Source: Gammaproteobacteria bacterium
GTDB lineage: Bacteria > Pseudomonadota > Gammaproteobacteria > Competibacterales > Competibacteraceae
DNA length: 64,000 bases
Assembly (NCBI GenBank): GCA_024235135.1
Contig: JACKMZ010000001.1
Span: forward strand, 310,001 to 374,000
Reading direction: 5' to 3'
In this document: positions 1 to 7,705 of the stretch, one piece after another
Layout of the letters: every line of letters begins with the position of its first letter
How positions within the stretch are numbered: position 1 is the first letter of the stretch
Translations under genes and position numbers: made by a program
Notes under the pieces: generated by a model
Told to the model about the DNA's origin: nothing
Database searches by the model: none
What the model saw: only the letters and a program-made list of their open reading frames with translations

Positions 1-828
1 AGTGGCCGCATGTCTGGAGCAAAAAATGATATTTATTTTTTGCGTTCCACTGACAATGGCACCACTTGGTCCGAACCGAAACGGCCACGGCCAGCGGAAT
101 TTAGGAATACCAAGGCTGATTACCCATCGGTTGCGTTTGGTTCAAAACCGGGTACCGCCATGATGGTATGGGAGGATTGGCGGAATATACGTGCCAATGT
201 CTATGCCAGTTATTCGACCGACAGCGGTGCAACCTGGAGCGATCCAGCGCCTTTAGCTAGCCAAGGACCAGCTAACCTCACTTTGTCCTTCGACTCGGAA
301 AATTTATTCAAAGGGAAAAATGAAAATTATTATTTAATTGCAAGGCAATTTACAGACGACGCCTTAATAAATTCCAAGCTGGTTAAATATACCCTGACAT
401 CGTCGTGGTTGCAGAGCCTGCAAGACATTGAAAAAAATAAAATGCAGACTTCAAAGGCAACCGAAGCCCGCTTGCGTGAGCGAGTCGACTCGTACTGGAA
501 TGCCATGAAGAATGATGATTATGATACATCATATTCATTGTTGGACCCTTTCTTTAGAGCGCGCCGGCCTTTTAAGAATTATAGGATGGTTATGGGCAAG
601 GTCGGTTACTATGACTTTACCATTGAATCCATAGAGAAGCAGGGTAATATTGCTAAAGTTAAGGTCGTAGGTGAAGCGTCTGTTCACGAAATGAAGCTAC
701 CATCAGGGGAAATGTATAGTGCCCCGAAAAAGAAAATTTCCTTTACTGAAACTTGGGTCTTTGTCGACGATGATTGGTATCGGGAATATTTCGAAGAGAT
801 GGCTGGGGTGCGATATACGCGCTATTGA
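1..828 (+). CDS. Asp-box (BNR/sialidase-like) protein with C-terminal NTF2-like domain, 5' truncated by window edge
   Basis: The reading frame is open to base 1, so the beginning lies outside the window; the ATG at 10 is probably internal. Two Asp-box motifs are visible (STDNGTTW and STDSGATW), the signature of beta-propeller sialidase-like proteins. After about residue 150 the propeller gives way to a charged segment and a domain that resembles NTF2/SnoaL-like folds (YWNAMKNDDYDTSYSLL, then a strand-rich end finishing EEMAGVRYTRY). Asp boxes are structural and do not prove sialidase activity; catalytic residues, if any, would be upstream. It is followed after 25 bases by an ABC-2 polysaccharide permease, so a role in surface-polysaccharide handling is possible but inferred. 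Base composition is more AT-rich than in the genes from 3 kb onward. Confidence 0.7.
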   Translation, partial: SGRMSGAKNDIYFLRSTDNGTTWSEPKRPRPAEFRNTKADYPSVAFGSKPGTAMMVWEDWRNIRANVYASYSTDSGATWSDPAPLASQGPANLTLSFDSENLFKGKNENYYLIARQFTDDALINSKLVKYTLTSSWLQSLQDIEKNKMQTSKATEARLRERVDSYWNAMKNDDYDTSYSLLDPFFRARRPFKNYRMVMGKVGYYDFTIESIEKQGNIAKVKVVGEASVHEMKLPSGEMYSAPKKKISFTETWVFVDDDWYREYFEEMAGVRYTRY

Positions 829-853
829 TATAGTGATTTGCTGAAAGCTTAGA

Positions 854-1645
854 ATGCCTATTCTAGGCAGGCGTATACGCCTGTTGATGCCATTCGTCAG
901 GCGTAATATACGCGAGCAGTATGCAGGCTCATGGGGTGGTGTAATATGGAGTATTTTTCAGCCCCTTTTTTTGATCCTCCTTTATTGGTGGGTTTTCTCG
1001 GAAATATTCAAGATTCGTGCTCCGGTGTCGGATGGAACCGAATCCAGGCCGTTCTTGGTATTTCTACTTTCTGCGTTACTTCCCTGGTTTGCCTTTCAGG
1101 ATGGGCTGATTAAAGGCTCTGCCGCAATCGTTGCGCATCGGGACGTAGTCAAGAAAGTTCATTTTCCTGTTATTATTTTTCCGCTGGCGGCTGTGGTTGC
1201 TGCCGCAATAAGTCAGGGCATAGGATTCTGTCTGTTTTTGTCTGTACTTTTTTGTTGGGAAGGGCATGTGACTGTAAGCCAGATGGTTGCCTTGACAATG
1301 CTGTTGGGGTTACAAGTGTTGGCGACCAGTGGCTTAGCCTTATTGCTGTCGGCATTGATGGTCTATTTGCGTGATATTAGTCAGATTCTTGCGTTGATAT
1401 TGCCTGCCATATTCTATACCGCTCCTATTCTTTATCCTTTGAATCTGGTGCCGAAAAAATTCCATATTTTAGTTTTTATTAATCCCTTTGCGGCTTTTGC
1501 TGAGGGGTATCATAGCATTCTGTTGGATAGTGCCTGGCCATCGTTTTTTACCATCAGCGTCTTGGTGGTGCTTACAGTAGGCGCTTTGGGAAGTGGAATC
1601 TACGTATTCAGGCGGTTACAAACCGGATTTGCGGACGTGTTGTGA
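854..1645 (+). CDS. ABC-2 type polysaccharide export permease (Wzm/KpsM/TagG-like)
   Basis: A 263-residue integral membrane protein. The N-terminus (RRNIREQYAGSWGGVIWSIFQPLF) has the amphipathic start followed by the first membrane segment typical of the Wzm/TagG permeases that export O-antigen, capsule or teichoic-acid chains on a lipid carrier. About six hydrophobic segments follow, with the usual late motif ILPAIFYTAPILYPL before the last helices. Such permeases work with a separate ATPase (Wzt/KpsT), and none follows here; the next gene is a glycosyltransferase 9 bases downstream. The ATPase is therefore either upstream of the window or elsewhere. The substrate cannot be read from the sequence. 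Family assignment is secure, the export substrate is unknown. Confidence 0.85.
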   Translation: MPILGRRIRLLMPFVRRNIREQYAGSWGGVIWSIFQPLFLILLYWWVFSEIFKIRAPVSDGTESRPFLVFLLSALLPWFAFQDGLIKGSAAIVAHRDVVKKVHFPVIIFPLAAVVAAAISQGIGFCLFLSVLFCWEGHVTVSQMVALTMLLGLQVLATSGLALLLSALMVYLRDISQILALILPAIFYTAPILYPLNLVPKKFHILVFINPFAAFAEGYHSILLDSAWPSFFTISVLVVLTVGALGSGIYVFRRLQTGFADVL

Positions 1646-1654
1646 TTTCTATCA

Positions 1655-2824
1655 ATGGAGACAGAGATTAGACTATTAATTCTGCATATTGCTTTTGTAT
1701 TAGGTGGTGCGGAGCGTACCACCCGTAATTTATTGGAACATTTAAACAGGGATGAGGTGAGTCATATTACCTTGGCTGCTCCCGATATTCTGAAGCGTCA
1801 ATTACCCACCTGTTATGATTCATACGTCGATACCGCAGACTATGGCTTGCAAGGCAGCTTCCAAGGCTTCAAGCATTTGCTGGAGGATGCCTGGAAAACT
1901 AAAAGGCTGCTAAATGATGTGCGAGCAGATGTAGCCCTGGGAATGATGCATTACCCTTCTGCACTAATTACAATGGGTGCCCGGCTTGGGCGGAAAGGGA
2001 CGAAAACGGTAGCTAGTTTTCGTGGGCCATTTTACGAATATTTACGCCACCAAGAAAAGAAAACTCGCCGCAAGCTTTTTTTATGGAGCGCCGTTACAAC
2101 GACTACCTTATTAGCGGATCGGATTATCGTGCCATCCCATGGTACGGGGTTGGAGTTGCAGCGACGATTTTTGGGACGGAATAGCAATATCGTTGTGATT
2201 CCTAATGGAATTGACCAGAAGCAAGCGTGGCGGATTGCCCAACAACCGCCATCGGATTTGGCGGCCCTTCAAAAAATGAATGTGCCGTTGATTTGTGCGG
2301 CCGCTCGATTGGCTCCGGAGAAGGATCTCAATCTTTTATTAGCCGCCTTCCGCCAGGTTGTTGCGAGAAAACAGGCTCATCTGATCCTTCTGGGCGAAGG
2401 ACCGGAAGGTCCAGCATTGGAAGCGATCGTGAAGGATTGGGGCATCGCGGACGCCGTAAGTTTCTTAGGCTTTCGGCGCCATATTCATCCCTATCTGCAT
2501 CAATCCAGCTTGTTTCTACACACCTGTCACTTCGAAGGGTTTGGTTATACGATTCTCGAAGCTATGGCCTGCGGCACACCGGTTATCGCTACGGATTGTC
2601 CCTATGGCCCGCGTGAAGTGTTGGGCGACAATCAATATGGACAATTGGTGCCTCCCAATGATCCACAAGCTATGGCCGATGCCGTCATACGATTGCTGGA
2701 AGATGACGTGAAGCGCCGGAAGTTGAGCGAACTCGGCCTAGTGCGGGCTAGGGAGCTATCCGTCCAACGGATGGTGCAAAAATACCAAACCGTGTTCAAA
2801 GAATTGGCCGTCGAGTCCAGTTGA
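1655..2824 (+). CDS. Glycosyltransferase family 4 (GT-B fold)
   Basis: A 389-residue cytoplasmic glycosyltransferase. The N-terminal acceptor domain opens with the glycine motif VLGGAERT (residues 15-22), common in GT4 enzymes. The C-terminal half has the nucleotide-sugar site: ICAAARLAPEKDLNLLL, then the EX7E signature EGFGYTILEAMACGTPVIATD near residues 291-310, and the tail GQLVPPNDPQAMADAV. It probably adds a sugar to the lipid-linked glycan exported by the permease encoded just upstream (9-base gap), but donor and acceptor cannot be deduced. The gene is the last of the polysaccharide-type group; the following 127 bases carry a NifA site, marking the start of a different regulon. Confidence 0.85.
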   Translation: METEIRLLILHIAFVLGGAERTTRNLLEHLNRDEVSHITLAAPDILKRQLPTCYDSYVDTADYGLQGSFQGFKHLLEDAWKTKRLLNDVRADVALGMMHYPSALITMGARLGRKGTKTVASFRGPFYEYLRHQEKKTRRKLFLWSAVTTTTLLADRIIVPSHGTGLELQRRFLGRNSNIVVIPNGIDQKQAWRIAQQPPSDLAALQKMNVPLICAAARLAPEKDLNLLLAAFRQVVARKQAHLILLGEGPEGPALEAIVKDWGIADAVSFLGFRRHIHPYLHQSSLFLHTCHFEGFGYTILEAMACGTPVIATDCPYGPREVLGDNQYGQLVPPNDPQAMADAVIRLLEDDVKRRKLSELGLVRARELSVQRMVQKYQTVFKELAVESS

Positions 2825-2836
2825 ACCTCATCTGTT

Positions 2837-2852
2837 TGTCGGGATTGTGACA
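2837..2852. promoter_or_regulatory. NifA upstream activator site (TGT-N10-ACA)
   Basis: TGT at 2837-2839 and ACA at 2850-2852 are separated by exactly ten bases, the consensus NifA-binding site. It lies about 95 bases upstream of a -24/-12 element (GG at 2948), the usual distance for a looping activator. The match was found by eye; a single TGT-N10-ACA is not rare by chance, and the confidence comes from its pairing with the promoter and with nifV. Confidence 0.75.
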
Positions 2853-2946
2853 TTACCTCTATCCTGACGATGTCTTAAATCCCACATGGACTTCATTGCC
2901 CGCCAAAATAATTAATAAGAACATATGAGTATCCGTCATATGATGG

Positions 2947-2962
2947 AGGCATGGTTATTGCT
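2947..2962 (+). promoter_or_regulatory. Sigma-54 (RpoN) -24/-12 promoter of nifVWZ
   Basis: The sequence AGGCATGGTTATTGCT matches the consensus TGGCACG-N4-TTGCW: GG at 2948-2949, GC at 2960-2961, ten bases between them, and the TTGCT block intact. Transcription would start near 2973, leaving a leader of roughly 29 bases before the nifV ATG at 3002, which has an AGGAGA ribosome-binding site at 2985-2990. The promoter overlaps the alternative upstream ATG at 2951, which argues against that start. Confidence 0.8.
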
Positions 2963-3001
2963 CAGGGGGAATCACTTTCACTCCAGGAGAGACAGATACT
3001 C

Positions 3002-4171
3002 ATGCCTTGCAAACGTGCCATCGTCATTGATGACACTACCCTGCGTGACGGCGAGCAGTCGGCAGGTGTGGTTTTCTCCATGGAAGAAAAGCGGGATATT
3101 GCCTCCCAACTCGATACCTTGGGTGTACCTGAGTTAGAGATCGGCATTCCCGCCATGGGTGCCCAGGAACGGGAGGACATTCGTGTCTTGGCCGGTGTGG
3201 GTTTAAAAGCTCAACTCGTGGTCTGGAGTCGGATGCATGCTCCAGATGTACGGCATTGCCGTGGTCTCGGTGTGCACATCGTGGATTTGTCGATTCCCGT
3301 TTCAGATCAGCAAATTCGTCGCAAATTGCATCGGGACCGGGCTTATGTGCTTCACGCTATTCGACACTATGTGCCCTTGGCATTGGACATGGGGTTGGAC
3401 GTCATTGTCGGGGGGGAGGATGCCTCCCGTGCCGATAGCGATTTTTTGTTGGAAGTGGCTGCGACTGCACAAGAGGCGGGGGCTCGACGATTCCGTTGCG
3501 CCGATACGGTAGGGGTATTGGAGCCTTTTGCCACACTGGCTTTGTTCCAGCGGTTGCGAGCCGCTGTGGACATCGAACTGGAAATGCATGCCCACGACGA
3601 TCTGGGCTTGGCAACCGCTAATACCCTGGCCGCCGTGCTAGGCGGGGCAACTCACGTCAATACCACAGTGAATGGTTTAGGGGAACGCGCCGGTAATGCA
3701 GCTTTGGAAGAGGTCGTATTAGGGTTGCGCAAGCTCTACGGCTTTGTGGTCGATGTCGATTTAACTCGCTTCCCAGCATTGTCACAGCGGGTTGCCTCCG
3801 CAGCCGGGCGACCGCTTTCCTGGCATAAGAGTCTGGTCGGCGAAGGTGTCTTCACCCATGAAGCTGGGATTCATGTGGATGGCTTGCTTAAGGATGCACT
3901 CAATTACCAAGGTGTGGACCCGGCGGAACTGGGGCGTGAGCATCAGGTTGTGCTGGGCAAGCATTCCGGTACCCGAGCGGTGATGAAAGTCTATGCCGAT
4001 TTAGGTATCGTACTGAGCCGCCCGCAGGCTGCTTTGTTGTTGGAAAGGGTGAGGACCTTTGTGGGGCTCGCCAAGCATCCTCCCGATGCGCAAGACCTGC
4101 AAGGGTTTTATCGGGAGCTTCTGAATATCAATGAGCCGAAGGTGAATTATGAAAACATCCATGTTGCCTGA
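3002..4171 (+). CDS. nifV: Homocitrate synthase NifV
   Basis: NifV condenses acetyl-CoA and 2-oxoglutarate to homocitrate, the organic ligand of the nitrogenase iron-molybdenum cofactor. The 389-residue protein has the HMGL/alpha-IPM synthase signature DDTTLRDGEQSAG at residues 10-22, the metal-ligand motif HAHDDLGLA near 195-203, and the second signature with NGLGERAGNA. GEGVFTHEAGIHVDG is also typical of NifV and homocitrate synthases. I choose the ATG at 3002: it matches the family N-terminus, has AGGAGA upstream, and lies downstream of the sigma-54 start point; the in-frame ATG at 2951 falls inside the promoter. It overlaps nifW by 23 bases. The nif neighbours separate it from isopropylmalate synthase. 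Confidence 0.95.
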   Translation: MPCKRAIVIDDTTLRDGEQSAGVVFSMEEKRDIASQLDTLGVPELEIGIPAMGAQEREDIRVLAGVGLKAQLVVWSRMHAPDVRHCRGLGVHIVDLSIPVSDQQIRRKLHRDRAYVLHAIRHYVPLALDMGLDVIVGGEDASRADSDFLLEVAATAQEAGARRFRCADTVGVLEPFATLALFQRLRAAVDIELEMHAHDDLGLATANTLAAVLGGATHVNTTVNGLGERAGNAALEEVVLGLRKLYGFVVDVDLTRFPALSQRVASAAGRPLSWHKSLVGEGVFTHEAGIHVDGLLKDALNYQGVDPAELGREHQVVLGKHSGTRAVMKVYADLGIVLSRPQAALLLERVRTFVGLAKHPPDAQDLQGFYRELLNINEPKVNYENIHVA

Positions 4172-4481
4172 ATCGAGCATAAAAGCCGCCATGTCCGAAA
4201 TGGAATCCGCCGAGGATTTCCTACAGTATTTTGAAGTTGAATTCGATCCCGCCGTTGTGCATGTCAATCGGTTGCATATCCTGCAACGGTTTCACGACTA
4301 TCTCGACCAGGCGACGATCCCAGAGGATGATGAGGATGCGCAACGCGCGCTTTATGCCGGTTATCTGCGCCAAGCCTATCAGGATTTCGTAGTGTCCGAC
4401 GCACGCACGGAAAAAGTGTTCAAGGTGTTCAAAGAACATCCTCAGGAGGTTCTAATCCCGCTTGACCAACTCCGTAAATAA
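4149..4481 (+). CDS. nifW: Nitrogenase-stabilising/protective protein NifW
   Basis: A 110-residue protein matching NifW in length and in the core SAEDFLQYFEVEFDPAVVHVNRLHIL and LRQAYQDFVVSDARTEKVFKVF. NifW associates with the MoFe protein and helps protect or mature it, notably under oxygen. The start at 4149 overlaps the end of nifV by 23 bases and has a purine-rich GAAGGTGA site ahead of it; the ATG at 4191 is a second possibility and would remove 14 residues that are not conserved in the family. It is translationally coupled to nifV and followed by nifZ 9 bases later. Confidence 0.93.
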   Translation: MKTSMLPESSIKAAMSEMESAEDFLQYFEVEFDPAVVHVNRLHILQRFHDYLDQATIPEDDEDAQRALYAGYLRQAYQDFVVSDARTEKVFKVFKEHPQEVLIPLDQLRK

Positions 4482-4490
4482 GCCGTTGTC

Positions 4491-4952
4491 ATGCAACCGC
4501 GATTCGAATACGGTGATGCCGTCCGGGTTATCCGAAATATCCGTGATGACGGAACCTACCCTGGATTGTCCCGTGGACATTTGTTGGTTCGCCGGGGCAG
4601 TATCGGTCATGTACGGGACATTGGTACGTTTCTGCAGGATCAGATAATCTATGTCGTGCATTTTCTCGGTGAAAACCAGCGCGTGGTGGGTTGCCGGGAA
4701 ACCGAGCTGATTGCGGCCGATGATCCGTGGGTACCGAATCGCTTCGAGTTTCACGAATGGGTGTATGCCCGTATGGATCTGGCCATCGACGGGAAAATCG
4801 TCGTGTCCAGTGGCGATCAGGGACAGGTGGAAAAAATATTTCGTGATTCTCCAGCCGGTGTGACCTATCAGGTTCGTTTCGTGGAGCAGATCCTGCTAGT
4901 ACCTGAGAAAGCCCTGGAAGCGGTCAACGATCAGTCGCTACCGGAAGAATAG
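4491..4952 (+). CDS. nifZ: Nitrogen fixation protein NifZ
   Basis: A 153-residue NifZ. Recognisable blocks are FEYGDAVRVIRNIRDDGTYP, the basic RGHLLVRRGSIGHVRDIGTF segment, QDQIIYVVHFL, and RVVGCRETELIAADDPWVPNRFEF. NifZ acts in the late formation of the P-cluster of the MoFe protein. The protein is somewhat longer than short NifZ versions, with a second SH3-like repeat (DGKIVVSSGDQGQVEKI to VTYQVRF). It is the last gene of the nifVWZ unit; no nifM, nifT or structural nif gene follows in this window, so the rest of the regulon must be elsewhere. Confidence 0.92.
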   Translation: MQPRFEYGDAVRVIRNIRDDGTYPGLSRGHLLVRRGSIGHVRDIGTFLQDQIIYVVHFLGENQRVVGCRETELIAADDPWVPNRFEFHEWVYARMDLAIDGKIVVSSGDQGQVEKIFRDSPAGVTYQVRFVEQILLVPEKALEAVNDQSLPEE

Positions 4953-5334
4953 AGCACTCTGGGTAGCTTTCACTCTTCATAATCCTTGATGTACCGATCG
5001 GATACCAAGGCCGAAAAAGTACCCGCAGGGATGCGTTGACGCGACAGCCGACCGATTTTCAGTAGGCACTTTACGCTAAATTCCTTCATGATCTGGCATG
5101 GCGAGTCGTCTGATCGCCAAAGCAACAGTGGTTCAGTGTTCTCATGAGCGGCCAATTATTGGCCTATCTCAAGTCTTAGCCAGATAGGAGCTTGTACAAT
5201 AATTGTAAGCCCCCATGGGCATTCAGCGGTATCAGCCTGATGTGGTATTATCTAAAATTATTAATTAGTAACAATCTGGGCGATTCCAGCTAGTCTCCCA
5301 CTTCTGCCGGTGCAACCCTTTGGAGGAGGCTTCA
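4953..5334. other. Intergenic region nifZ to patatin gene
   Basis: This 382-base stretch has no convincing gene. A 61-codon frame on the minus strand (4970-5155) contains MKEFSVKCLLKIGRL and ends YIKDYEE, but I do not recognise it and see no clear ribosome-binding site. A short hairpin GGCCAA-TTA-TTGGCC lies at 5150-5164 without a T-run. A 13-base palindrome TACAATAATTGTA is at 5195-5207. A GGAGGAGG ribosome-binding site for the next gene is at 5322-5329. Confidence 0.5.
5195..5207. promoter_or_regulatory. Palindromic motif TACAATAATTGTA (possible operator)
   Basis: A perfect odd-length palindrome in the region upstream of the patatin gene. The 11-base core ACAATAATTGT recurs twice around the mraZ promoter (38269-38279 and 38362-38372, minus strand). 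No regulator is identified. It resembles in general form the AT-rich dyads bound by MarR-type repressors, but that is only a resemblance. Confidence 0.35.
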
Positions 5335-6585
5335 ATGCCAAAGATGCAGCACGCTAACCCTGAAGGCCACGGTCAAACACGTGTTGGCTTAGCGTTGGCG
5401 GGCGGCGGTCCATTGGGACTCATCTATGAAATCGGGGCCGTCAAGGCTCTTGAGGAATCCCTGGAAGGGGTCGATTTCAATCAGCTTCATGTTTATGTCG
5501 GTGTCAGCGTCGGTTCGGTCATCGCTTCAGCCTTGGCCAACGGCTTTACTCCCGCCAAGCTTTGTCGCATTTTTGTGCGAAATGAATCACGGGCCTACCC
5601 GCTTGATCCTGAGCATTTTCTGAAACCGGCATTCAGTCAGTATCTGAAAGGGTTGGGCACGTTTCCCCGACTATTGGTGGAAGCCCTATTGGGATTTGTC
5701 CGTAATCCACACGATCGCAGTGTGGTAGCGGCAATGAGCAAGCTTAGTCGAGCCATTCCGGCGGGCTTATTGGGAAATGAGAACATCGGACTGTTCCTGC
5801 AATCACTTTTTAACAGCCGGGGTCGTACCGATGACTTTCGTCGACTCAAATCGAAGCTCTTTGTGATCGCAACTAATCTCGATACCGGGGAAGCCGTGAA
5901 ATTTGGCTATCGAGGCAGCGATCACGTGCCCATTTCCCTTGCTGTGCAGGCAAGTACAGCCATGCCGGGCTTGTTTCCGCCCGTGGATATCGAAGGTCGT
6001 TATTATGTCGATGGAGGTTTGCGGCGCACCCTGCACGCCTCGACAGCTCTAGCGTCGGGCGCTGATCTTCTGTTTTGCGTCAATCCGATAGTTCCTTTCA
6101 ATGCGGATCTTGCTGATTCCCGTAGCAAACGCTACCAGAGGTTGGTCGATGGTGGGCTCCCGGTTGTGTTGTCGCAAACTTTCTACGCGATCGTCCATTC
6201 ACGTATGAAGATCGGCATGTCGAAATATGCCACCCAGTATCCTAACAAGGATGTCATTCTCTTCGAACCCAATAGCGGCGATGCCGAGATGTTCTTCAGC
6301 AACGTGTTCAGCTTCGCGAATCGCCGTCAGGTCTGTGAGCACGCGTATCAGACCACGCGTCGGGATCTGTTGTCCCGCAAGGATGAATTGGCGCCGTTGT
6401 TTGCTCGGCACGGTATCAAACTTCGGGTCGATGTATTGGAAGACGATAGCCTTCACTTCGATAGCAAGATGCCTATTTCGCCGGAGACGGATCGGTTGGC
6501 CATGTTGCAAAATCGCGTCACCAACAGCCTCAGCGACACTTTAGATCAGCTTCAAGAGTGGTTGCAGTATCGCCAGGTTTCCTGA
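5335..6585 (+). CDS. Patatin-like phospholipase
   Basis: A 416-residue serine lipid acyl hydrolase of the patatin family. The oxyanion-hole glycine motif GGGPLG is at residues 23-28, the nucleophile motif GVSVG centres on Ser58, and the catalytic Asp is in YVDGG (Asp226), so the Ser-Asp dyad is complete. There is no signal peptide, so it probably acts on membrane lipids from the cytoplasmic side or is delivered another way. The ATG at 5335 is preceded by a strong GGAGGAGG site; an in-frame TTG at 5320 overlaps that site and is unlikely. The long C-terminal part (residues 240-416) is typical of the larger bacterial patatins. Substrate unknown. Confidence 0.88.
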   Translation: MPKMQHANPEGHGQTRVGLALAGGGPLGLIYEIGAVKALEESLEGVDFNQLHVYVGVSVGSVIASALANGFTPAKLCRIFVRNESRAYPLDPEHFLKPAFSQYLKGLGTFPRLLVEALLGFVRNPHDRSVVAAMSKLSRAIPAGLLGNENIGLFLQSLFNSRGRTDDFRRLKSKLFVIATNLDTGEAVKFGYRGSDHVPISLAVQASTAMPGLFPPVDIEGRYYVDGGLRRTLHASTALASGADLLFCVNPIVPFNADLADSRSKRYQRLVDGGLPVVLSQTFYAIVHSRMKIGMSKYATQYPNKDVILFEPNSGDAEMFFSNVFSFANRRQVCEHAYQTTRRDLLSRKDELAPLFARHGIKLRVDVLEDDSLHFDSKMPISPETDRLAMLQNRVTNSLSDTLDQLQEWLQYRQVS

Positions 6586-6645
6586 CGCCGGATTTCGTTG
6601 CCCGCGTGCTAAACTGCCGACGCATGAATTACCTAGAGGGCGACG

Positions 6646-7635
6646 ATGGAGTTTTTGAGCGAATACGGGTTGTTTCTGGCCAAAGCGGTGACGGTGGTTA
6701 TCGCCATCTTAGTCGTTATCAACGGCATGGTGGCTGCGTCATCCCGAAGAACCGCCAAAGACAAGGATCATTTGGATATCCGGCATCTCAATCGCTTGTA
6801 TGACAACCTGCGCTGCACGTTGCAGGCCGCCATACTGCCCAAGAAAGAATTCAAGCACGTCGTCAAACGCCTTAAAAAGCAGCATAAAGCTGAACAGGCC
6901 GAAGCCAAGGCGCGTAAGGTCTTCGTTCTGAATTTCCACGGGGATATCCGGGCTTCAGCAGTGTCCGCCTTACGCGAGGAGATCACCGCTATCTTGATGG
7001 TGGGTTCAGCCCAGGATGAGGTTATCGTACGTTTGGAGAGCGTCGGAGGACTCGTTCATGCGTATGGTTTGGCCGCATCGCAATTGGCGCGATTACGGGA
7101 AAGAAAAATCAACCTTACGGTGGCGGTGGACAAGGTAGCTGCCAGTGGCGGATATATGATGGCGTGTGTAGCCGATCGAATTATCGCGGCGCCATTCGCT
7201 GTTGTGGGTTCCATCGGCGTGGTTTCGCAGATGCCCAATTTCAATCGTCTATTGAAAAAGCATGATGTCGATTTCGAGTTGTATACCGCGGGGGAATTTA
7301 AACGCACTTTGACCATGTTCGGTGAAAATACCGACAAAGCCCGTCATAAGTTTCAGGAGGAACTGGAAGACGCCCATCGCCTGTTCAAAGATTTCATAAA
7401 AACCTACCGTCCTGGTTTGGATCTTGAGCGCGTTGCCACCGGCGAGCATTGGTATGGTACTCAGGCGCTGGAGCTTCAATTGATCGATGCTTTACGTACC
7501 AGCGACGATTACCTGTTGGAAGTCAGTCAGGATGCCGCATTGTTCGAGGTCAGTTATGCTGGCAAGAAAACCTTTTTGCACAAGCTTTCAGCCTGGATGA
7601 TGGCAGGATTTGCACGCCAAGCTTTTGATTTATAG
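6646..7635 (+). CDS. sohB: SohB-type inner-membrane protease (family S49)
   Basis: A 329-residue S49 signal-peptide-peptidase-like protease. An N-terminal membrane anchor (residues 8-30) is followed by a basic linker, then the ClpP-like fold beginning VFVLNFHGDIRAS. The putative nucleophile is in AASGGYMM (Ser167) and the general-base lysine in GEFKRT (Lys219), the arrangement of the short SppA/SohB forms. The ATG at 6646 has an AGAGGG site 5-10 bases ahead. A weak terminator follows before ispG. Confidence 0.9.
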   Translation: MEFLSEYGLFLAKAVTVVIAILVVINGMVAASSRRTAKDKDHLDIRHLNRLYDNLRCTLQAAILPKKEFKHVVKRLKKQHKAEQAEAKARKVFVLNFHGDIRASAVSALREEITAILMVGSAQDEVIVRLESVGGLVHAYGLAASQLARLRERKINLTVAVDKVAASGGYMMACVADRIIAAPFAVVGSIGVVSQMPNFNRLLKKHDVDFELYTAGEFKRTLTMFGENTDKARHKFQEELEDAHRLFKDFIKTYRPGLDLERVATGEHWYGTQALELQLIDALRTSDDYLLEVSQDAALFEVSYAGKKTFLHKLSAWMMAGFARQAFDL

Positions 7636-7667
7636 CTGGGACATATGCGTGAGCTAGGCTTGATACC

Positions 7668-7686
7668 AACCGGTTCCCCGGTTTTT
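7668..7686 (+). terminator. Possible weak rho-independent terminator after sohB
   Basis: The stem AACCGG / CCGGTT with a four-base loop TTCC is followed by TTTGATTCTTCT. The stem is only six pairs and the T-run is broken, so termination would be partial and could allow read-through into ispG. Confidence 0.4.
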
Positions 7687-7705
7687 GATTCTTCTGATTC
7701 CAGCC

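Noticed and set aside
2951..3001. Upstream ATG extending nifV by 17 residues
   Set aside because: It overlaps the -24/-12 promoter, its GGAGG lies one base from the ATG, and the extension is not family-like.
4970..5155. 61-codon minus-strand frame after nifZ as a small nif gene
   Set aside because: No similarity I recognise to NifT, NifM or other nif proteins and no ribosome-binding site; kept only as a note in the intergenic entry.
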